A stretch of DNA of 64,000 nt, taken from NCBI RefSeq assembly GCF_000006445.2, contig NC_006047.2, positions 372,001 to 436,000 on the forward strand, in the 5' to 3' direction. Each line of letters begins with the position of its first letter. Positions within the stretch are counted from its first letter, which is position 1. This document shows positions 38,988-49,588 of this stretch, one piece after another. The translations under genes and the position numbers were made by a program. Source of the DNA: Debaryomyces hansenii CBS767 (lineage: Eukaryota > Ascomycota > Pichiomycetes > Serinales > Debaryomycetaceae). Below the pieces are notes generated by a model. That model made no database searches, was not told the DNA's origin, and saw only the letters and a program-made list of their open reading frames with translations.

Positions 38988-41867
38988 ATGAGTAATAAGT
39001 TTTCTAACTTGTATTGGTCTGCGGACTATAAGTCAGGAATTGACAAATTGACCCAACAATCATTAAGATCTATAAAACAACTTCATGAATTACGAAAACT
39101 TATATTCAATTACATGCAATATTTCCATTCTAACAGTGAATATTTGAATAAGTTGGGGATAGAAACGTTTTCGTTTGAAAGTGGGTTTAGGCCAATAGTA
39201 CCGAAAGAATCAATTGAGTTTCCATCAAAGAATCGGGCTGTCAGAAAAGTTAGTGGTAGTTTCCAGAGGAGAACCGTTTCACAAGCAGAACGTCATTTAG
39301 ATTCTGTAAAAGCACTTGATCATAAAGAATTACATGACACCGAAGAAACTGAGTCTGATAAGAAGAAACCACATCTCACAAGTATGTCTGATGCGTTCGA
39401 ACTCTGTGTTAAGAATATATCAGACGAATCGCACAGTTTAATAAATTTGGCATCTGTTATAGATCGTGAAATACTAGAAGGCATCACAGATTTTATAAAG
39501 GAGCATGAACCCCGAGTAAAAGAAACATTAAAAGAATTTTCCGAACTCCTTAGTGACTACGATACAACGTTTAAGGAGATAGAAGCAATTGAAGTGGAAT
39601 ATGATGAATACTTGAGACTAAAAGAGTTTTCTAGAATTGACCCACAAAATGGAAAAGACAATGAGATCCATGAAGATATATCGGCTTCTAGTGATAATAG
39701 TATTCCTAATTCTGCATCAGAGAATATAGACAAGTCATTCTCCGATTCAACACCGCATGCCAGCTTACAAGATTCTGGATTTGAGTTTCCATTACCTATT
39801 GGAAGTACAAAGGTTAAGAAACAATCAGATTTAACCTCATTGCTACAAAAGATGATAGCATCCATTTCAACAATTAGAAGAAAAATTCCTTTACCGGGAT
39901 ACAAAAATGAAATTTTCAGTAGTGACCATTTATGCGATTGGTTATCAAAACAGAGACCTTGCGGTTTGAATCCTAGTCGTCTGAATATGGAAAAGTTCGG
40001 GCAAGCCTTACTTGATTTAAAGTTGATAGTAGGCACTGGGATTTGGTCCAAGAAGTTTAAAAGTGAGGGAATGTGGTTTGAATGGTCTGACCTTGCCGTG
40101 CAAATTGCAAATTACGATTTATCTGATACTGAAAAGTATGAACACGTCTCAACGAAGATCCCAAAATTAACTATTGATGACACTACTAGTAACTTTATGA
40201 ATGACATGGCACAAAATACATCAAAAAGATTTAATGGTCTATTTAATACCGTCAAATCTTCAATTTTAAAAAATAATTATTCCGAACACTTGAATAACTT
40301 AGAAGCAAAGTATAATGAAAGTTATTTGGAATTGCAAGATTTGAAACATTTAATTGACCTAGAAGTTACTAATAAGTCAACTGCGTTGGAGAGGTTTGAA
40401 AAAATGAAAATTGAACTAGTATTCAAAAGTTTAACCAAATTACATGAAATTTTATACAACATTTCATTAACAACAACTACAAGATTACATAAATTGGCAT
40501 CGGAATATATTGTGAATATTAACTCAGCAACTAATTATACCCATGAATTTGATAAATTACTAGAAGAATTTAATACTGGTATTTATTTTCCCTCGACAAT
40601 TTCACCAAATATTTTGGGGAACCCTCAATTTGGTGCCATTCAATCAAATAAGAATTTCCAAAATTTAAAGTACCAATTCAATCTATATAAAGATATACCA
40701 TTACAACCTCAATTGACGCAGTCAGAAGAAAATTCCAATCGTCTATTGAGCATATCCTCGTTGCCCATTTTCCTTTATCAAATCATTAATTTAATCGAAG
40801 AACAAGAAAATAATGAAGAGGTAAAGCAATGTTGGGTAAGTCCGATAGATCATCAATGTAATTGGACTATTAAAGAACTGATTATTAATAGAGTAAATGT
40901 TTACGTGCCTGAATCGGAGCTTGATGTTTCAAAGGAACTAGAAATCCATAAGGATATGTCTGAAAGGGTTGTTTCGTATTTGCGTACATTGCCTAGTAGT
41001 AGCTTGATTAGCTTTTTCAAGAACTGGTTATTGGAAATAAGTGACTCCTTGATACCGTGTATGGTGTTTGACTCATTACTAAATAATTATAAGAATGATA
41101 TATCGGAATCAGATAAGCAAGCTATAGACAAGAGAAGAAATGAAACGGCGAAATTGATAAGCACAATTCCGAGGAGTAATTTAAGTTCACTCATTTATAT
41201 TATTGAACACATATGTGAAGTATTTAGTTTAGGGCAAATACCAGGTTTTGGCTATGCCGATGAAATATCTGAAGAACTTAAAGAGCCGAGTAATGAATCA
41301 AAGTTAAATGAAATAGCTACGGAATTGAATTCCATGGAAGCTATAGGTTCTGTACCATTCATCCATTTAATTTTGAGGCCATCACCTGTTAAGCATTCTT
41401 CTGGCTTCAAACCGCCTTTGAAGGCATATAATTCTATATTAGTGGACTTGCTTGATATAGATGTTAGGTCGAAATTGTTCAACAGTCTAATCGCACACGA
41501 AAAGAACTACATATTTAAAAAAGAGAATGAAAAGAAAGCCTTAAACATCCAGGTAAAAAAAATTGCACAACATCCAAAACTGGAATCACTGGCAAACAAG
41601 AATATTGTTAGCACTCTTCCAAAGACGCCTAATCCTTTAAACGGGGGAGATAGCTTTAGTTTGAGACCTTTTAGGACTAGACCTACGCCTAATCCTTCAC
41701 CCTCTAATTCACCTAGACATACACCGCATAATTCCCTTGAGGCAGGTGGGGGGGAGCTAAAAGTAAATAAATTAAGGGAAAAATCTATAGCTGATGATAC
41801 AAACAGGACAAGAAGTTCTAGCGCCAGCTTTTTGGCCCCAAATATAGATATTGAATTCGAAGAATAA
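38988..41867 (+). CDS. RGD2: Rho GTPase-activating protein Rgd2 (F-BAR, DEP, RhoGAP)
   Basis: This 959-residue protein combines an F-BAR domain starting FSNLYWSADYKSGIDKL at residue 4, a DEP domain at about 300-375 (LCDWLSKQRPCGLN... GMWFEW), and a RhoGAP-like domain at about 590-830. Helices that look like the second half of the F-BAR (about 405-545) follow the DEP, so the DEP seems inserted into the F-BAR. Rgd2 acts on Cdc42 and Rho5 in S. cerevisiae. The canonical GxYR arginine-finger motif is not apparent. The frame is open upstream to an ATG at 38868, but the F-BAR start and lack of family similarity upstream favour the ATG at 38988. A Pro/Ser-rich tail ends the protein. Confidence 0.88.
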   Translation: MSNKFSNLYWSADYKSGIDKLTQQSLRSIKQLHELRKLIFNYMQYFHSNSEYLNKLGIETFSFESGFRPIVPKESIEFPSKNRAVRKVSGSFQRRTVSQAERHLDSVKALDHKELHDTEETESDKKKPHLTSMSDAFELCVKNISDESHSLINLASVIDREILEGITDFIKEHEPRVKETLKEFSELLSDYDTTFKEIEAIEVEYDEYLRLKEFSRIDPQNGKDNEIHEDISASSDNSIPNSASENIDKSFSDSTPHASLQDSGFEFPLPIGSTKVKKQSDLTSLLQKMIASISTIRRKIPLPGYKNEIFSSDHLCDWLSKQRPCGLNPSRLNMEKFGQALLDLKLIVGTGIWSKKFKSEGMWFEWSDLAVQIANYDLSDTEKYEHVSTKIPKLTIDDTTSNFMNDMAQNTSKRFNGLFNTVKSSILKNNYSEHLNNLEAKYNESYLELQDLKHLIDLEVTNKSTALERFEKMKIELVFKSLTKLHEILYNISLTTTTRLHKLASEYIVNINSATNYTHEFDKLLEEFNTGIYFPSTISPNILGNPQFGAIQSNKNFQNLKYQFNLYKDIPLQPQLTQSEENSNRLLSISSLPIFLYQIINLIEEQENNEEVKQCWVSPIDHQCNWTIKELIINRVNVYVPESELDVSKELEIHKDMSERVVSYLRTLPSSSLISFFKNWLLEISDSLIPCMVFDSLLNNYKNDISESDKQAIDKRRNETAKLISTIPRSNLSSLIYIIEHICEVFSLGQIPGFGYADEISEELKEPSNESKLNEIATELNSMEAIGSVPFIHLILRPSPVKHSSGFKPPLKAYNSILVDLLDIDVRSKLFNSLIAHEKNYIFKKENEKKALNIQVKKIAQHPKLESLANKNIVSTLPKTPNPLNGGDSFSLRPFRTRPTPNPSPSNSPRHTPHNSLEAGGGELKVNKLREKSIADDTNRTRSSSASFLAPNIDIEFEE

Positions 41868-41945
41868 GCTTAAGTGTCTAAATAAACGCATATAACATCA
41901 TGTATAATATTATTAAATCATTAGTCATTAGTCCTGTACATCTAT

Positions 41946-43220
41946 TTACCTTTTATTATCATTAATAGAGATCCTTGAATTTTCTCTTCCCATACCGGTC
42001 ATAGTAATTCTTTGTACTTTTTTCAACTGCTTTACACTGAACATCAAAAGAATTAATAAAAGAATAGACCCCCCACCAACGACAAGTTCAAATCCTCCGT
42101 CAGTTTCCTCGATAAAATTTTCGAGATTCATACCATATAATGCAGCAATGTATAATGCACAACCCATCGATAATAATCCGGTGGAGAATTTCAATCCCAA
42201 CAACATTAACTCGTTACGGTTAGAGTCCAAAACGATATTAATGATTTCCTCACTGGTTTTTATTTGGGATCTCAAATTTTCAACAGTTTGTACTATTTCA
42301 TCAATAGTTTTATAGTAGGACTCCAACAACATCTCCGCTTCTGCATGGTTCGCTTGTAAACGAGGCTTTCCTTTTGAAATTTCAGTAAGGTACAACGCAT
42401 TCAATTCATCATTTTGTTCTAGTATATTATCGAGTAAGTCTCTGATTAATTTCGTTTTTTGATGGAATTGTGCTATCTTCTTAGACTGTATCAATAAATA
42501 ACGCAACTTCACTCTTTCTATAGATTCTTCTAACCTCGATAAAATATTTTGCAATACAGTCTTGTGAACATTCATCTCTGTCGTTAGGTTCAACATAACG
42601 TGAATTAAAATACACTCTAGGGCCCTAAATTCATACGGCAAATCATCCTGTTCATTTTTCGTTTTCAACTTCTCATTCATGTCTTTGAGAAACGAGCCAT
42701 GAGAGTGTGATTTGTTCATTCCTGATCCAGAATTCTTCGAAAGACTGTCGAATATCACGACAGTGTCACTTTTAATTAATGCTTTTATGTTCGACAAATT
42801 TAGTAAAATACTATTTCCTCTAGTGACTATCGATGGCACAATATCAACATTTATGTTATTCATCGACGACATATTACTACCATGATAATGTCTGGTTATC
42901 TTACGAAAGTCTCTAGGAACTAGATTATGCGTCTTCATGAATTGCAGTCGTCTAATATCCTTTCCGTGCACTACTATATCACCTTTACTGTCAAATATTG
43001 TACATCTTATATATGCATTTTCACTGTGCTGCTTATTTGTAGACAATGCTTTCATTAATAGTACATCATTGAATGCTTCTGAATTGGCATCTTGACATCT
43101 CCTAGTATTGGAGAATAGCCTTATGTTGTAGATATCTCGAAATTTCGAAGATATTAATGAACCTGTTCGCAAATAGGATTGCCTAACACCTCCTAAGCAT
43201 ATTTTGCTTATAGAATACAT
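41946..43220 (-). CDS. Mitochondrial inner-membrane Mg2+ channel, MRS2/LPE10 family
   Basis: This 424-residue CorA-type magnesium channel subunit imports Mg2+ into the mitochondrial matrix. A basic presequence opens the chain. The large matrix domain contains VPRDFRKI, VDIVPSIVTRGNSILLNLSNIKALI and the EFRALE segment. Two C-terminal membrane helices are linked by the loop with the selectivity motif YGMN at about residue 361-364, followed by LENFIEE. Yeasts carry two paralogs, MRS2 and LPE10 (MFM1), which work together, and I cannot separate them from sequence alone. The gene converges with RGD2 and is divergent from the kinase gene, with one ATGTCGCG motif (43290-43297) in the 162-bp space between them. 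Confidence 0.93.
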   Translation of the reverse strand: MYSISKICLGGVRQSYLRTGSLISSKFRDIYNIRLFSNTRRCQDANSEAFNDVLLMKALSTNKQHSENAYIRCTIFDSKGDIVVHGKDIRRLQFMKTHNLVPRDFRKITRHYHGSNMSSMNNINVDIVPSIVTRGNSILLNLSNIKALIKSDTVVIFDSLSKNSGSGMNKSHSHGSFLKDMNEKLKTKNEQDDLPYEFRALECILIHVMLNLTTEMNVHKTVLQNILSRLEESIERVKLRYLLIQSKKIAQFHQKTKLIRDLLDNILEQNDELNALYLTEISKGKPRLQANHAEAEMLLESYYKTIDEIVQTVENLRSQIKTSEEIINIVLDSNRNELMLLGLKFSTGLLSMGCALYIAALYGMNLENFIEETDGGFELVVGGGSILLLILLMFSVKQLKKVQRITMTGMGRENSRISINDNKR

Positions 43221-43289
43221 TTGACTGATGTATTAAGAAATTACTGCATCATCTAGGTTCTTCAAAAATCATTTTTTGATATTTTGGTG

Positions 43290-43297
43290 ATGTCGCG
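43290..43297. promoter_or_regulatory. Single ATGTCGCG motif between Mg2+ channel and kinase genes
   Basis: One 8-bp match to the motif repeated upstream of MTC2, 70 bp from the Mg2+ channel start and 86 bp from the kinase start. Confidence 0.35.
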
Positions 43298-43382
43298 CTC
43301 ATAACGATGAATTTTGTTTACATTTCAGAAGCTCATAAGAGATCATTCTATATTAGACCTGTTCTTTTGATTCTCGTTTGAT

Positions 43383-45026
43383 ATGGGAATAAGGATACAG
43401 TCTGCAGATGAGCTACAAGTGTGTGAAGAAGTTGGTAGAGGTGGTTTTGGTGTAGTATATCGAGGAGTGATAAAAGCAACTAATGAAGAAGTAGCTATCA
43501 AGCAGATCGATTTGGAAAATGAACAAACGGATTTATTTGAAGTTAATAAGGAAATTATGATAATATCAGAATGTCGACTCTCTCAGATTACACAGTATTA
43601 CGGCTGTTTTGTTAATCATTACAAGTTATGGGTAATAATGGAGTATGTGAACGGAGGATCATTATTTGAGTTATTGAAACCTGGGGCTGTAACTGATGAG
43701 AATGTAATTCTGATAATTGCGAAGGAAATTCTCATTGCTCTAGAATATTTGCATGACCAAGGTAAGATACACCGGGATTTGAAGTCGCAGAATATTTTGC
43801 TCAATCAGACGGGGGAGGTGAAATTAACTGATTTTGGGGTTTCAACTCAATTGTCTTCGAATTTTTCACGCAGAAATACAACTGTCGGGACGCCGTACTG
43901 GATGGCCCCAGAGGTTATATTGAACAATAATGGAGGACATAGTTATAAGGCAGACCTATGGTCCTTGGGTTGCTGTGTTTATGAATTATTTACAGGAAAA
44001 CCTCCGTTACAGAATCACTTCTCACCAATGAAGGCCTTAAGACAGATTTCGAGGTGTCATTATGAAAATAACTTTGCTGAACTTATAGGCTTGGATGACC
44101 TTGAAATCTCTGGTTCTTTCAAAGACTTTTTATGCCTGTGTTTTATAATTGAACCCAAGGAAAGATTTTCAGCCACTAAATTACTAAAACATAAATTTAT
44201 AACAAATGTTTCATTATCTGATAATGACAAAAAAAAGATAGTAAAGAAGCTTATTACAAATAAGCGAAGATGGGATCAGGAGAATCATGTCATTCAAAAG
44301 CAAAACTATTACGTGCCAACGGAAATAAGGAACAATCAAAAGAAATGGAACGAGAACGAACTAGATGAACAGAAAACGATCCATTTTGACTTCAGCCTGA
44401 TACAAGAATCAGCTTCCGAAAATCCGATTATACAATACCCTCCTAGTCCTACGGCATCGCAGAAGTCCTCTAGAGAATCGTCATTGTCGCCAACTTCAGA
44501 TAGTAAAGAAACTAACCAAGACCCGCCATTACCTAAGCTAAATTATCAATCATTATCAAAAATAAATACAAAGCAGGAAAATTTGAAGAAAACAATCGAG
44601 CCAGAGCTTCGTAAAATATTGAACAAAGTGTTCCATAAGCTAGACTCTAAAAACAGTTTGACAACACAACAATACGATTTGTTAGTGACTTTTAATGATA
44701 ACATGCTAAACCTTATGAGTTTCATTCAATATTCTGAGCCAAATAATGCACCTTATAATAAGCTTTTAATTTGTCAATATATGAAATACTTTTTGAAGGA
44801 ACTCTTGAAGCTACCAGCAGAAAGGCAAATGGAAAATAACCCTCGTTTTATGTTGCAAAAGCTAATCATACCTTCAAATTTGAATGTCAAATTAAACACA
44901 TTAAGGACCATATCCGATACGACTACTATGACCACATTAAACAATAAATCTTTTACCCAATTTGACGAAATTGAATTCAGTTTGTTTGAAACATGGATCG
45001 ATAAAATGAATGAGAAAATATCTTAG
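43383..45026 (+). CDS. Ste20/GCK-type protein kinase, KIC1-like
   Basis: This 547-residue Ser/Thr kinase has an N-terminal catalytic domain: GRGGFG at residues 18-23, AIKQ with the lysine near 40, HRDLKSQN with Asp132, DFG at 150-152 and GTPYWMAPE near 169-177, the activation-segment signature of the Ste20/germinal-centre kinases. The LLKPG segment after the hinge resembles the LLRPG of S. cerevisiae Kic1, a RAM-network kinase that acts on cell integrity and polarised growth. At 547 residues it is half the length of Kic1, so it could also be a Sps1-like relative. The C-terminal 250 residues are Ser/Asn-rich followed by a helical region. Confidence 0.85.
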   Translation: MGIRIQSADELQVCEEVGRGGFGVVYRGVIKATNEEVAIKQIDLENEQTDLFEVNKEIMIISECRLSQITQYYGCFVNHYKLWVIMEYVNGGSLFELLKPGAVTDENVILIIAKEILIALEYLHDQGKIHRDLKSQNILLNQTGEVKLTDFGVSTQLSSNFSRRNTTVGTPYWMAPEVILNNNGGHSYKADLWSLGCCVYELFTGKPPLQNHFSPMKALRQISRCHYENNFAELIGLDDLEISGSFKDFLCLCFIIEPKERFSATKLLKHKFITNVSLSDNDKKKIVKKLITNKRRWDQENHVIQKQNYYVPTEIRNNQKKWNENELDEQKTIHFDFSLIQESASENPIIQYPPSPTASQKSSRESSLSPTSDSKETNQDPPLPKLNYQSLSKINTKQENLKKTIEPELRKILNKVFHKLDSKNSLTTQQYDLLVTFNDNMLNLMSFIQYSEPNNAPYNKLLICQYMKYFLKELLKLPAERQMENNPRFMLQKLIIPSNLNVKLNTLRTISDTTTMTTLNNKSFTQFDEIEFSLFETWIDKMNEKIS

Positions 45027-45364
45027 CGTAATCAAATATATAATAGATGTATAATATGAATAGACATTTTGACTTACTTTTGAAATGAAATTTTTATGTA
45101 TACTTCAATGATCTAGGTTTTTTGTGATAGTTGCAAAATTTACATAATTTTAGCACATTATCATTTCATAACCTTTTTGATGTAAATTTTTTTGTTCCCT
45201 GAGGGAAGTATGCTTCACCTCATACAACTTTCTTTACTATATACGAGTCAATGATCTTCATAGGACGTTTGCTGCTTTATACCAGTAGGATGGAATCTTT
45301 ATTATGATCATCTATATGCAGTACAACCAAATAGATAAACAAAATTCGAAGTATCAAGTAGAAG
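45027..45364. other. Intergenic region between kinase gene and SWD3
   Basis: About 340 bp. A near-palindrome TTCCCTGAGGGAA lies at 45195-45207, 160 bp before SWD3. Nothing else stands out. Confidence 0.5.
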
Positions 45365-46504
45365 ATGTATTCTCGACGTGAAAAAGATAATGATATGGCT
45401 GAATCATCTTTAAAAAGGCAGAAATTGTCGATACAAAATGATGAGGAAGGGATTACTATATCAATGGATGACTTGTATAAAGAAAAATATTCAATAAATA
45501 AAGGTTCGCTATCTATAAATACAATCAAAATATCACCAAATGGTACCAAATTTGCTATAGGTTCATCGGATACAAAAGTCAAGATATTTAATTTGAGCAA
45601 TGGAGAGTTGCTTACTGAATTGATAGGTCATACGAAAGGTATATCAGACCTTGAGTTCTCGCCGATTAACTCTGATATTATAGCATCTTGCTCAGATGAT
45701 CTTACAATTAGACTCTGGTCAATCAAGAAGGCCCAATGCCTCAAAGTACTTAAGAAACATACGTATCATGTAACTGCTGTTAAGTTTAGTCTGAAAGGCA
45801 ACATATTGATCAGTGGATCTGCAGATGAAACTATTACTATTTGGGATATAGTATCAGGAATAACTTTGAAGACATTGGCCGCCCACTCAGACCCAGTACT
45901 GTCATTAGCATTAACGCCAGATAGCACAATGATAGCGAGTGCATCCTATGATGGATTAATGAGGTTGTTTGATCTAGAGACAGGACAATGTTTGAAAACG
46001 TTAACATACAATAGTTCGAGTCATGGAACTGCAACTGCTTCCACGACTGACGTGGTAAATCTTCCTATTTCAAACGTTACGTTCTCACCAAATGGTAAAT
46101 ATATATTGAGTTCAAGTTTGGATGGCGTATTAAGATTATGGGACTACATGAACAATAAGGTTATCAAGACATACTTGGGCATTGGAGGCGGCGAAGTTCC
46201 TATAAGTGAAGTGTACAACTGTAGTGCCAAATTTATAACAAAAACGAAAGATCCTTTGATCATTTCTGGGTCCGATAAGTCTGGACTATTAATATGGGAT
46301 GTTCAATCCAAGAAGATAGTTTACCAGTTCAAATCTTCTGACGAACCAGTGTTCGACATCGATATTTATGATGAAGGAAGAATAATTGCATCATGCAGCA
46401 AAGATGGGACTATAAATATAATGGAAATGAATCCAAAATATTTTAAACCTACAGAAGTTCACCCCGAGACAAACAGCTTACCGGAATCGCCAGAAAGTAG
46501 TTAA
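45365..46504 (+). CDS. SWD3: COMPASS subunit Swd3 (WDR5-like)
   Basis: This 379-residue protein is a WD40 propeller with seven repeats between about residues 50 and 365. The clearest are GHTKGISDLEFSPINSDIIASCSDDLTIRLWS, then HTYHVTAVKFSLKGNILISGSADETITIWD and the similar one after it. The repeat order and the LISEVYN/GSDKSGLLIWD C-terminal part match WDR5 and S. cerevisiae Swd3, the scaffold of the Set1 COMPASS H3K4 methyltransferase. The first 50 residues are a divergent basic/acidic extension. A second in-frame ATG at codon 11 is possible as start. Confidence 0.88.
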   Translation: MYSRREKDNDMAESSLKRQKLSIQNDEEGITISMDDLYKEKYSINKGSLSINTIKISPNGTKFAIGSSDTKVKIFNLSNGELLTELIGHTKGISDLEFSPINSDIIASCSDDLTIRLWSIKKAQCLKVLKKHTYHVTAVKFSLKGNILISGSADETITIWDIVSGITLKTLAAHSDPVLSLALTPDSTMIASASYDGLMRLFDLETGQCLKTLTYNSSSHGTATASTTDVVNLPISNVTFSPNGKYILSSSLDGVLRLWDYMNNKVIKTYLGIGGGEVPISEVYNCSAKFITKTKDPLIISGSDKSGLLIWDVQSKKIVYQFKSSDEPVFDIDIYDEGRIIASCSKDGTINIMEMNPKYFKPTEVHPETNSLPESPESS

Positions 46505-46681
46505 TTATGTATCATTTACAAATCATATCACCAATAGACTTGATATTAGTAGCATTTAAAGATTATCAAAGTGACACAAAACCACTTCCTATATTCGAGG
46601 AAAAATGACTAGACAAGGGAGTCCTTTAAACAATTATCTATTGGAAGCACCATAAACACACAAATATATATATCAATTACT

Positions 46682-47215
46682 ATGGAACAACAGACTAATT
46701 TGTTTAGATTCAACGCAGCACTGTTACGATTACCAAAATCTGCTAAATTGAAATCATTTGGGGTTTATATAGCCGGAGCTTTATACGCAATCGGATTTTG
46801 GTCCATGATTGATGCTGCTATATACTCAAAGACCGTTAATGCATCCATAGTTCATATTACCTTTGTTGATTGGATTCCATTCATTTGCTCAACTTTGGGC
46901 ATGTTGATCGTTAATTCAATTGAAAAGGCTAATCTCTTTAATGATTCAAATAATTCGTTTTTAAGTTCGAATGGAAATAATACCGCATGGGTAGCAAGAG
47001 TAATATTATTCTGTGGGTTTTCGTTGTTAGCAGGTGGATTGGCCGGTTCATTTATGGTCTTTATTTTAAAGTTTTTGTTGAAGCATTACGGATTTCCAAC
47101 GTTAGGCATGGGTGTTTCTAATATAATCTGTAACGGTTGTATAATGTTGAGTTGTATTTCATTATGGTTATCTCAAAACATTGAAGACGAGTATAGTTAT
47201 AGTTTAGCTTTATAG
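46682..47215 (+). CDS. VPS68: Vacuolar sorting protein Vps68
   Basis: This 177-residue protein has four predicted membrane helices (about residues 25-47, 57-78, 100-125 and 138-162). It belongs to the Vps68/TMEM50 family. VPS68 is involved with Vps55 in late-endosome to vacuole transport. Matching segments are GVYIAGALYAIGFWSMIDAAIYSK and VHITFVDWIPFICSTLGMLIVNSIEK. Length is close to S. cerevisiae Vps68 (184). The gene converges with MCK1, with 270 bp between stops. Confidence 0.95.
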   Translation: MEQQTNLFRFNAALLRLPKSAKLKSFGVYIAGALYAIGFWSMIDAAIYSKTVNASIVHITFVDWIPFICSTLGMLIVNSIEKANLFNDSNNSFLSSNGNNTAWVARVILFCGFSLLAGGLAGSFMVFILKFLLKHYGFPTLGMGVSNIICNGCIMLSCISLWLSQNIEDEYSYSLAL

Positions 47216-47485
47216 ATTGTACATTCACTCAAAATATATAATAGCATAAGACTTAAATTTAAAACTAGACTAATACAAATTCAAGCAAATTCATTCTAAC
47301 AGACAGTGCAGCCTGGCAATAAAATTAATCAGTAATCAACAAAATAAATATAAAAATCCTAATAAGGAATAAAGTTGTAATAAAAAAAAAGAGACAGCAT
47401 ACACTTCATCGAAGTAAAATTGGATCATTAGAGAGTTCACGTAACAGTAATAATATACACAAAAATTAAATTTTGAATCTTTCGG

Positions 47486-48619
47486 TTATGAAGATAATAA
47501 TTCATCCTTCAAGGGGCCTAATAATTCAAGTTCATAATTGCTGAAATTAAATAAATTCAATCTAATAGGTTCAGAAGATCCTCTTGGATAAACTTGGAAA
47601 TCATCCTTCTTCAATTCATGGAAAAACGGATGGCATAATACTCTTCTGGGACTTGCTCTTTTTTCCGGTTCATAAACCAATATTTTCATCAATAAATCGA
47701 TGGCATCAGGTGGAGAATTGCTGAAAATCTGCTTGAATCTTTCTTCAACAGTACACGAAAATAATTTATTTGTGTACATGTTTCCTCTATACTTTGGATT
47801 GTTGTTAAAGAAGAATGTTTTCGATGGAGGACCCAATAACTTTGAAATCTCTTTCAATTGAGATTGAGGAGATTCACCTTGGAAGATAGGTTTACCTAAA
47901 AACATTTCTGCTATTACGCAACCTAAACCCCAAATGTCAATCTTCGTTGTATAAATCGAACATCCAATAATTAATTCCGGTGCTCTATAATATCGAGAAC
48001 ATATGTAACTAACCGACGGCTGGTCTGGTTCTAATTTTTTGGCGCTCCCAAAATCACATATTTTTAATGTTACTGTTGCAGGGTCTACCAAAATATTCGA
48101 AGGCTTGATATCACGATGTGAAATTCCAAAACCATGCAAGTAAAGCATAGCTCTGGCCAATTGGAAAGTGTAGGTCTTCATGTGGGGATATGGTATGGTA
48201 TATTTTGAATGTCTATAATATTTGATTTCACTTTGTAAATTGGATGGTAAACATTCCATCACCAAATTCTGGTAGATTTTACCATCCGATGAGCTCTTCT
48301 TATCAAAAAAGAACCGCAAACTGACTATATTTGGGTGATTTACTACTCTCAATATTTCCAATTCTCTACTTTTGTATTCTGTCTGTGCTGGCACTCTCTT
48401 GATAGCAAAGGGCCCGAGCCAAGGCTCTTCTCTATCCTGCTCGCTATCCGTCTTGTAATCTTTCCTCAAAACTGCCTCCACAACCGTTCCGAATGCTCCT
48501 TCCCCAATTTTTTTATACTCCCGAACCACCATTCTGTCCGAATGTAATGTGATGTTTTCTACAACTTGGTCCAACACATATTCATTAAATGTGTTATTTG
48601 TCAGTCCAACTTGATTCAT
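47486..48619 (-). CDS. MCK1: GSK-3-family protein kinase Mck1
   Basis: This 377-residue dual-specificity kinase is the GSK-3 family member MCK1, which acts in meiosis entry, Calcineurin/stress signalling and mitotic chromosome segregation in S. cerevisiae. GEGAFG is at residues 39-44, the catalytic Lys at about 74, HRDIKPSN with Asp170, DFG at 189-191, the activation tyrosine in SVSYICSR at 205, and YRAPE at 211-215. The segments NLVMECLPSNLQ and LGPPSK, and the terminal ELLGPLKDEL, are closer to Mck1 than to Rim11 or Mrk1. The start is followed by a divergent 969-bp gap to MRPS18. Confidence 0.95.
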   Translation of the reverse strand: MNQVGLTNNTFNEYVLDQVVENITLHSDRMVVREYKKIGEGAFGTVVEAVLRKDYKTDSEQDREEPWLGPFAIKRVPAQTEYKSRELEILRVVNHPNIVSLRFFFDKKSSSDGKIYQNLVMECLPSNLQSEIKYYRHSKYTIPYPHMKTYTFQLARAMLYLHGFGISHRDIKPSNILVDPATVTLKICDFGSAKKLEPDQPSVSYICSRYYRAPELIIGCSIYTTKIDIWGLGCVIAEMFLGKPIFQGESPQSQLKEISKLLGPPSKTFFFNNNPKYRGNMYTNKLFSCTVEERFKQIFSNSPPDAIDLLMKILVYEPEKRASPRRVLCHPFFHELKKDDFQVYPRGSSEPIRLNLFNFSNYELELLGPLKDELLSS

Positions 48620-49588
48620 TTTGGACTTGATGTACTTAAACTGTAAAATCGCTATTATATTGCTTATATTACTCTTGAGTCATATACCTCAATTGCGTGA
48701 ATGACAACAGGTCAACAGTTGGTTAATGAATTCTCAATATCGATGATCAAGCTTAATGCTTTATATCCTATCGACTAGATTTATGCTTTCAATATGGCGA
48801 GGTCCAAAGAGCCGTTATTTGGTGATATTTGTAAATTCAACAACTGGTGTGTAGGCTGTACTGGGCGTGTTATTTTTTTTACCTGTGTTGATTACTGTCA
48901 GTTAGGTATTAATCTTCTAGGATTTTTCTATGCCAAATAATGATTTTGGGTATCCTGATGGTTATTCTTCTTCCTCTATCAAATAGATTGAATTGATTAA
49001 CTAATCCTATGTTGACGCTAAGCAGTAATAACAGTCTGAATCTACGTATCTTGTTAAAGCGACGTGTTTTGAGAGGAGGGGGGATTGTTACCTGTGTACA
49101 GGAATAACAGCCCGAATTAAATATTGTATTAAATGGGGTCAAATTAGACGCCTACAAGACTACGGGTAATAATTGTAGATAGTAGGATGTGGATTCCAAG
49201 TGGCTGCAGCATGTATTGAATGAAGTGAATATGAGGTAGAAGGAATAAACATCAACTAGGCTGGTTCGTCTGTACCACCGATCGCTCAGAATAATTGTAG
49301 ACGTGACTATTGGATGGTTCTGCACCACAGCAAAATAGCAGGTAGCTGGTGCCAATCTGGAGTGTAGAAGACGTATGGATGCATGGAACTGACCCGGAAC
49401 CCGTAGGCGGTAGTCAGAACTGGAAACTGGACAGGAAACTGGCCAGGTAGACGGACGGGAAGAATATTACATAAGCTTCGGTGAGTGTTTATGTAATCAA
49501 GGAAACAGCGACTTTTTGAGTGAAAAGTTTCTATGAAAAGTACCCAACTGGAGTAGTGAAGCAAACATCTAGGGGAAACGGGCTAAGA
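48620..49588. other. MCK1/MRPS18 divergent intergenic region
   Basis: Nearly 1 kb without a supported gene. It contains an imperfect direct repeat (AATAACAGTCTGAAT near 49025 and AATAACAGCCCGAAT near 49104) and a short block GGAAACTGG repeated near 49421 and 49434. No ncRNA motif set (for example C/D boxes) was convincing. Confidence 0.5.

Noticed and set aside
39557..40051. 164-codon minus-strand ORF inside RGD2
   Set aside because: Antisense shadow; RGD2 has recognised domains there.
49520..49588. Upstream 23-codon extension of MRPS18
   Set aside because: No ATG is present in it; the ATG at 49589 gives the family length and a presequence.
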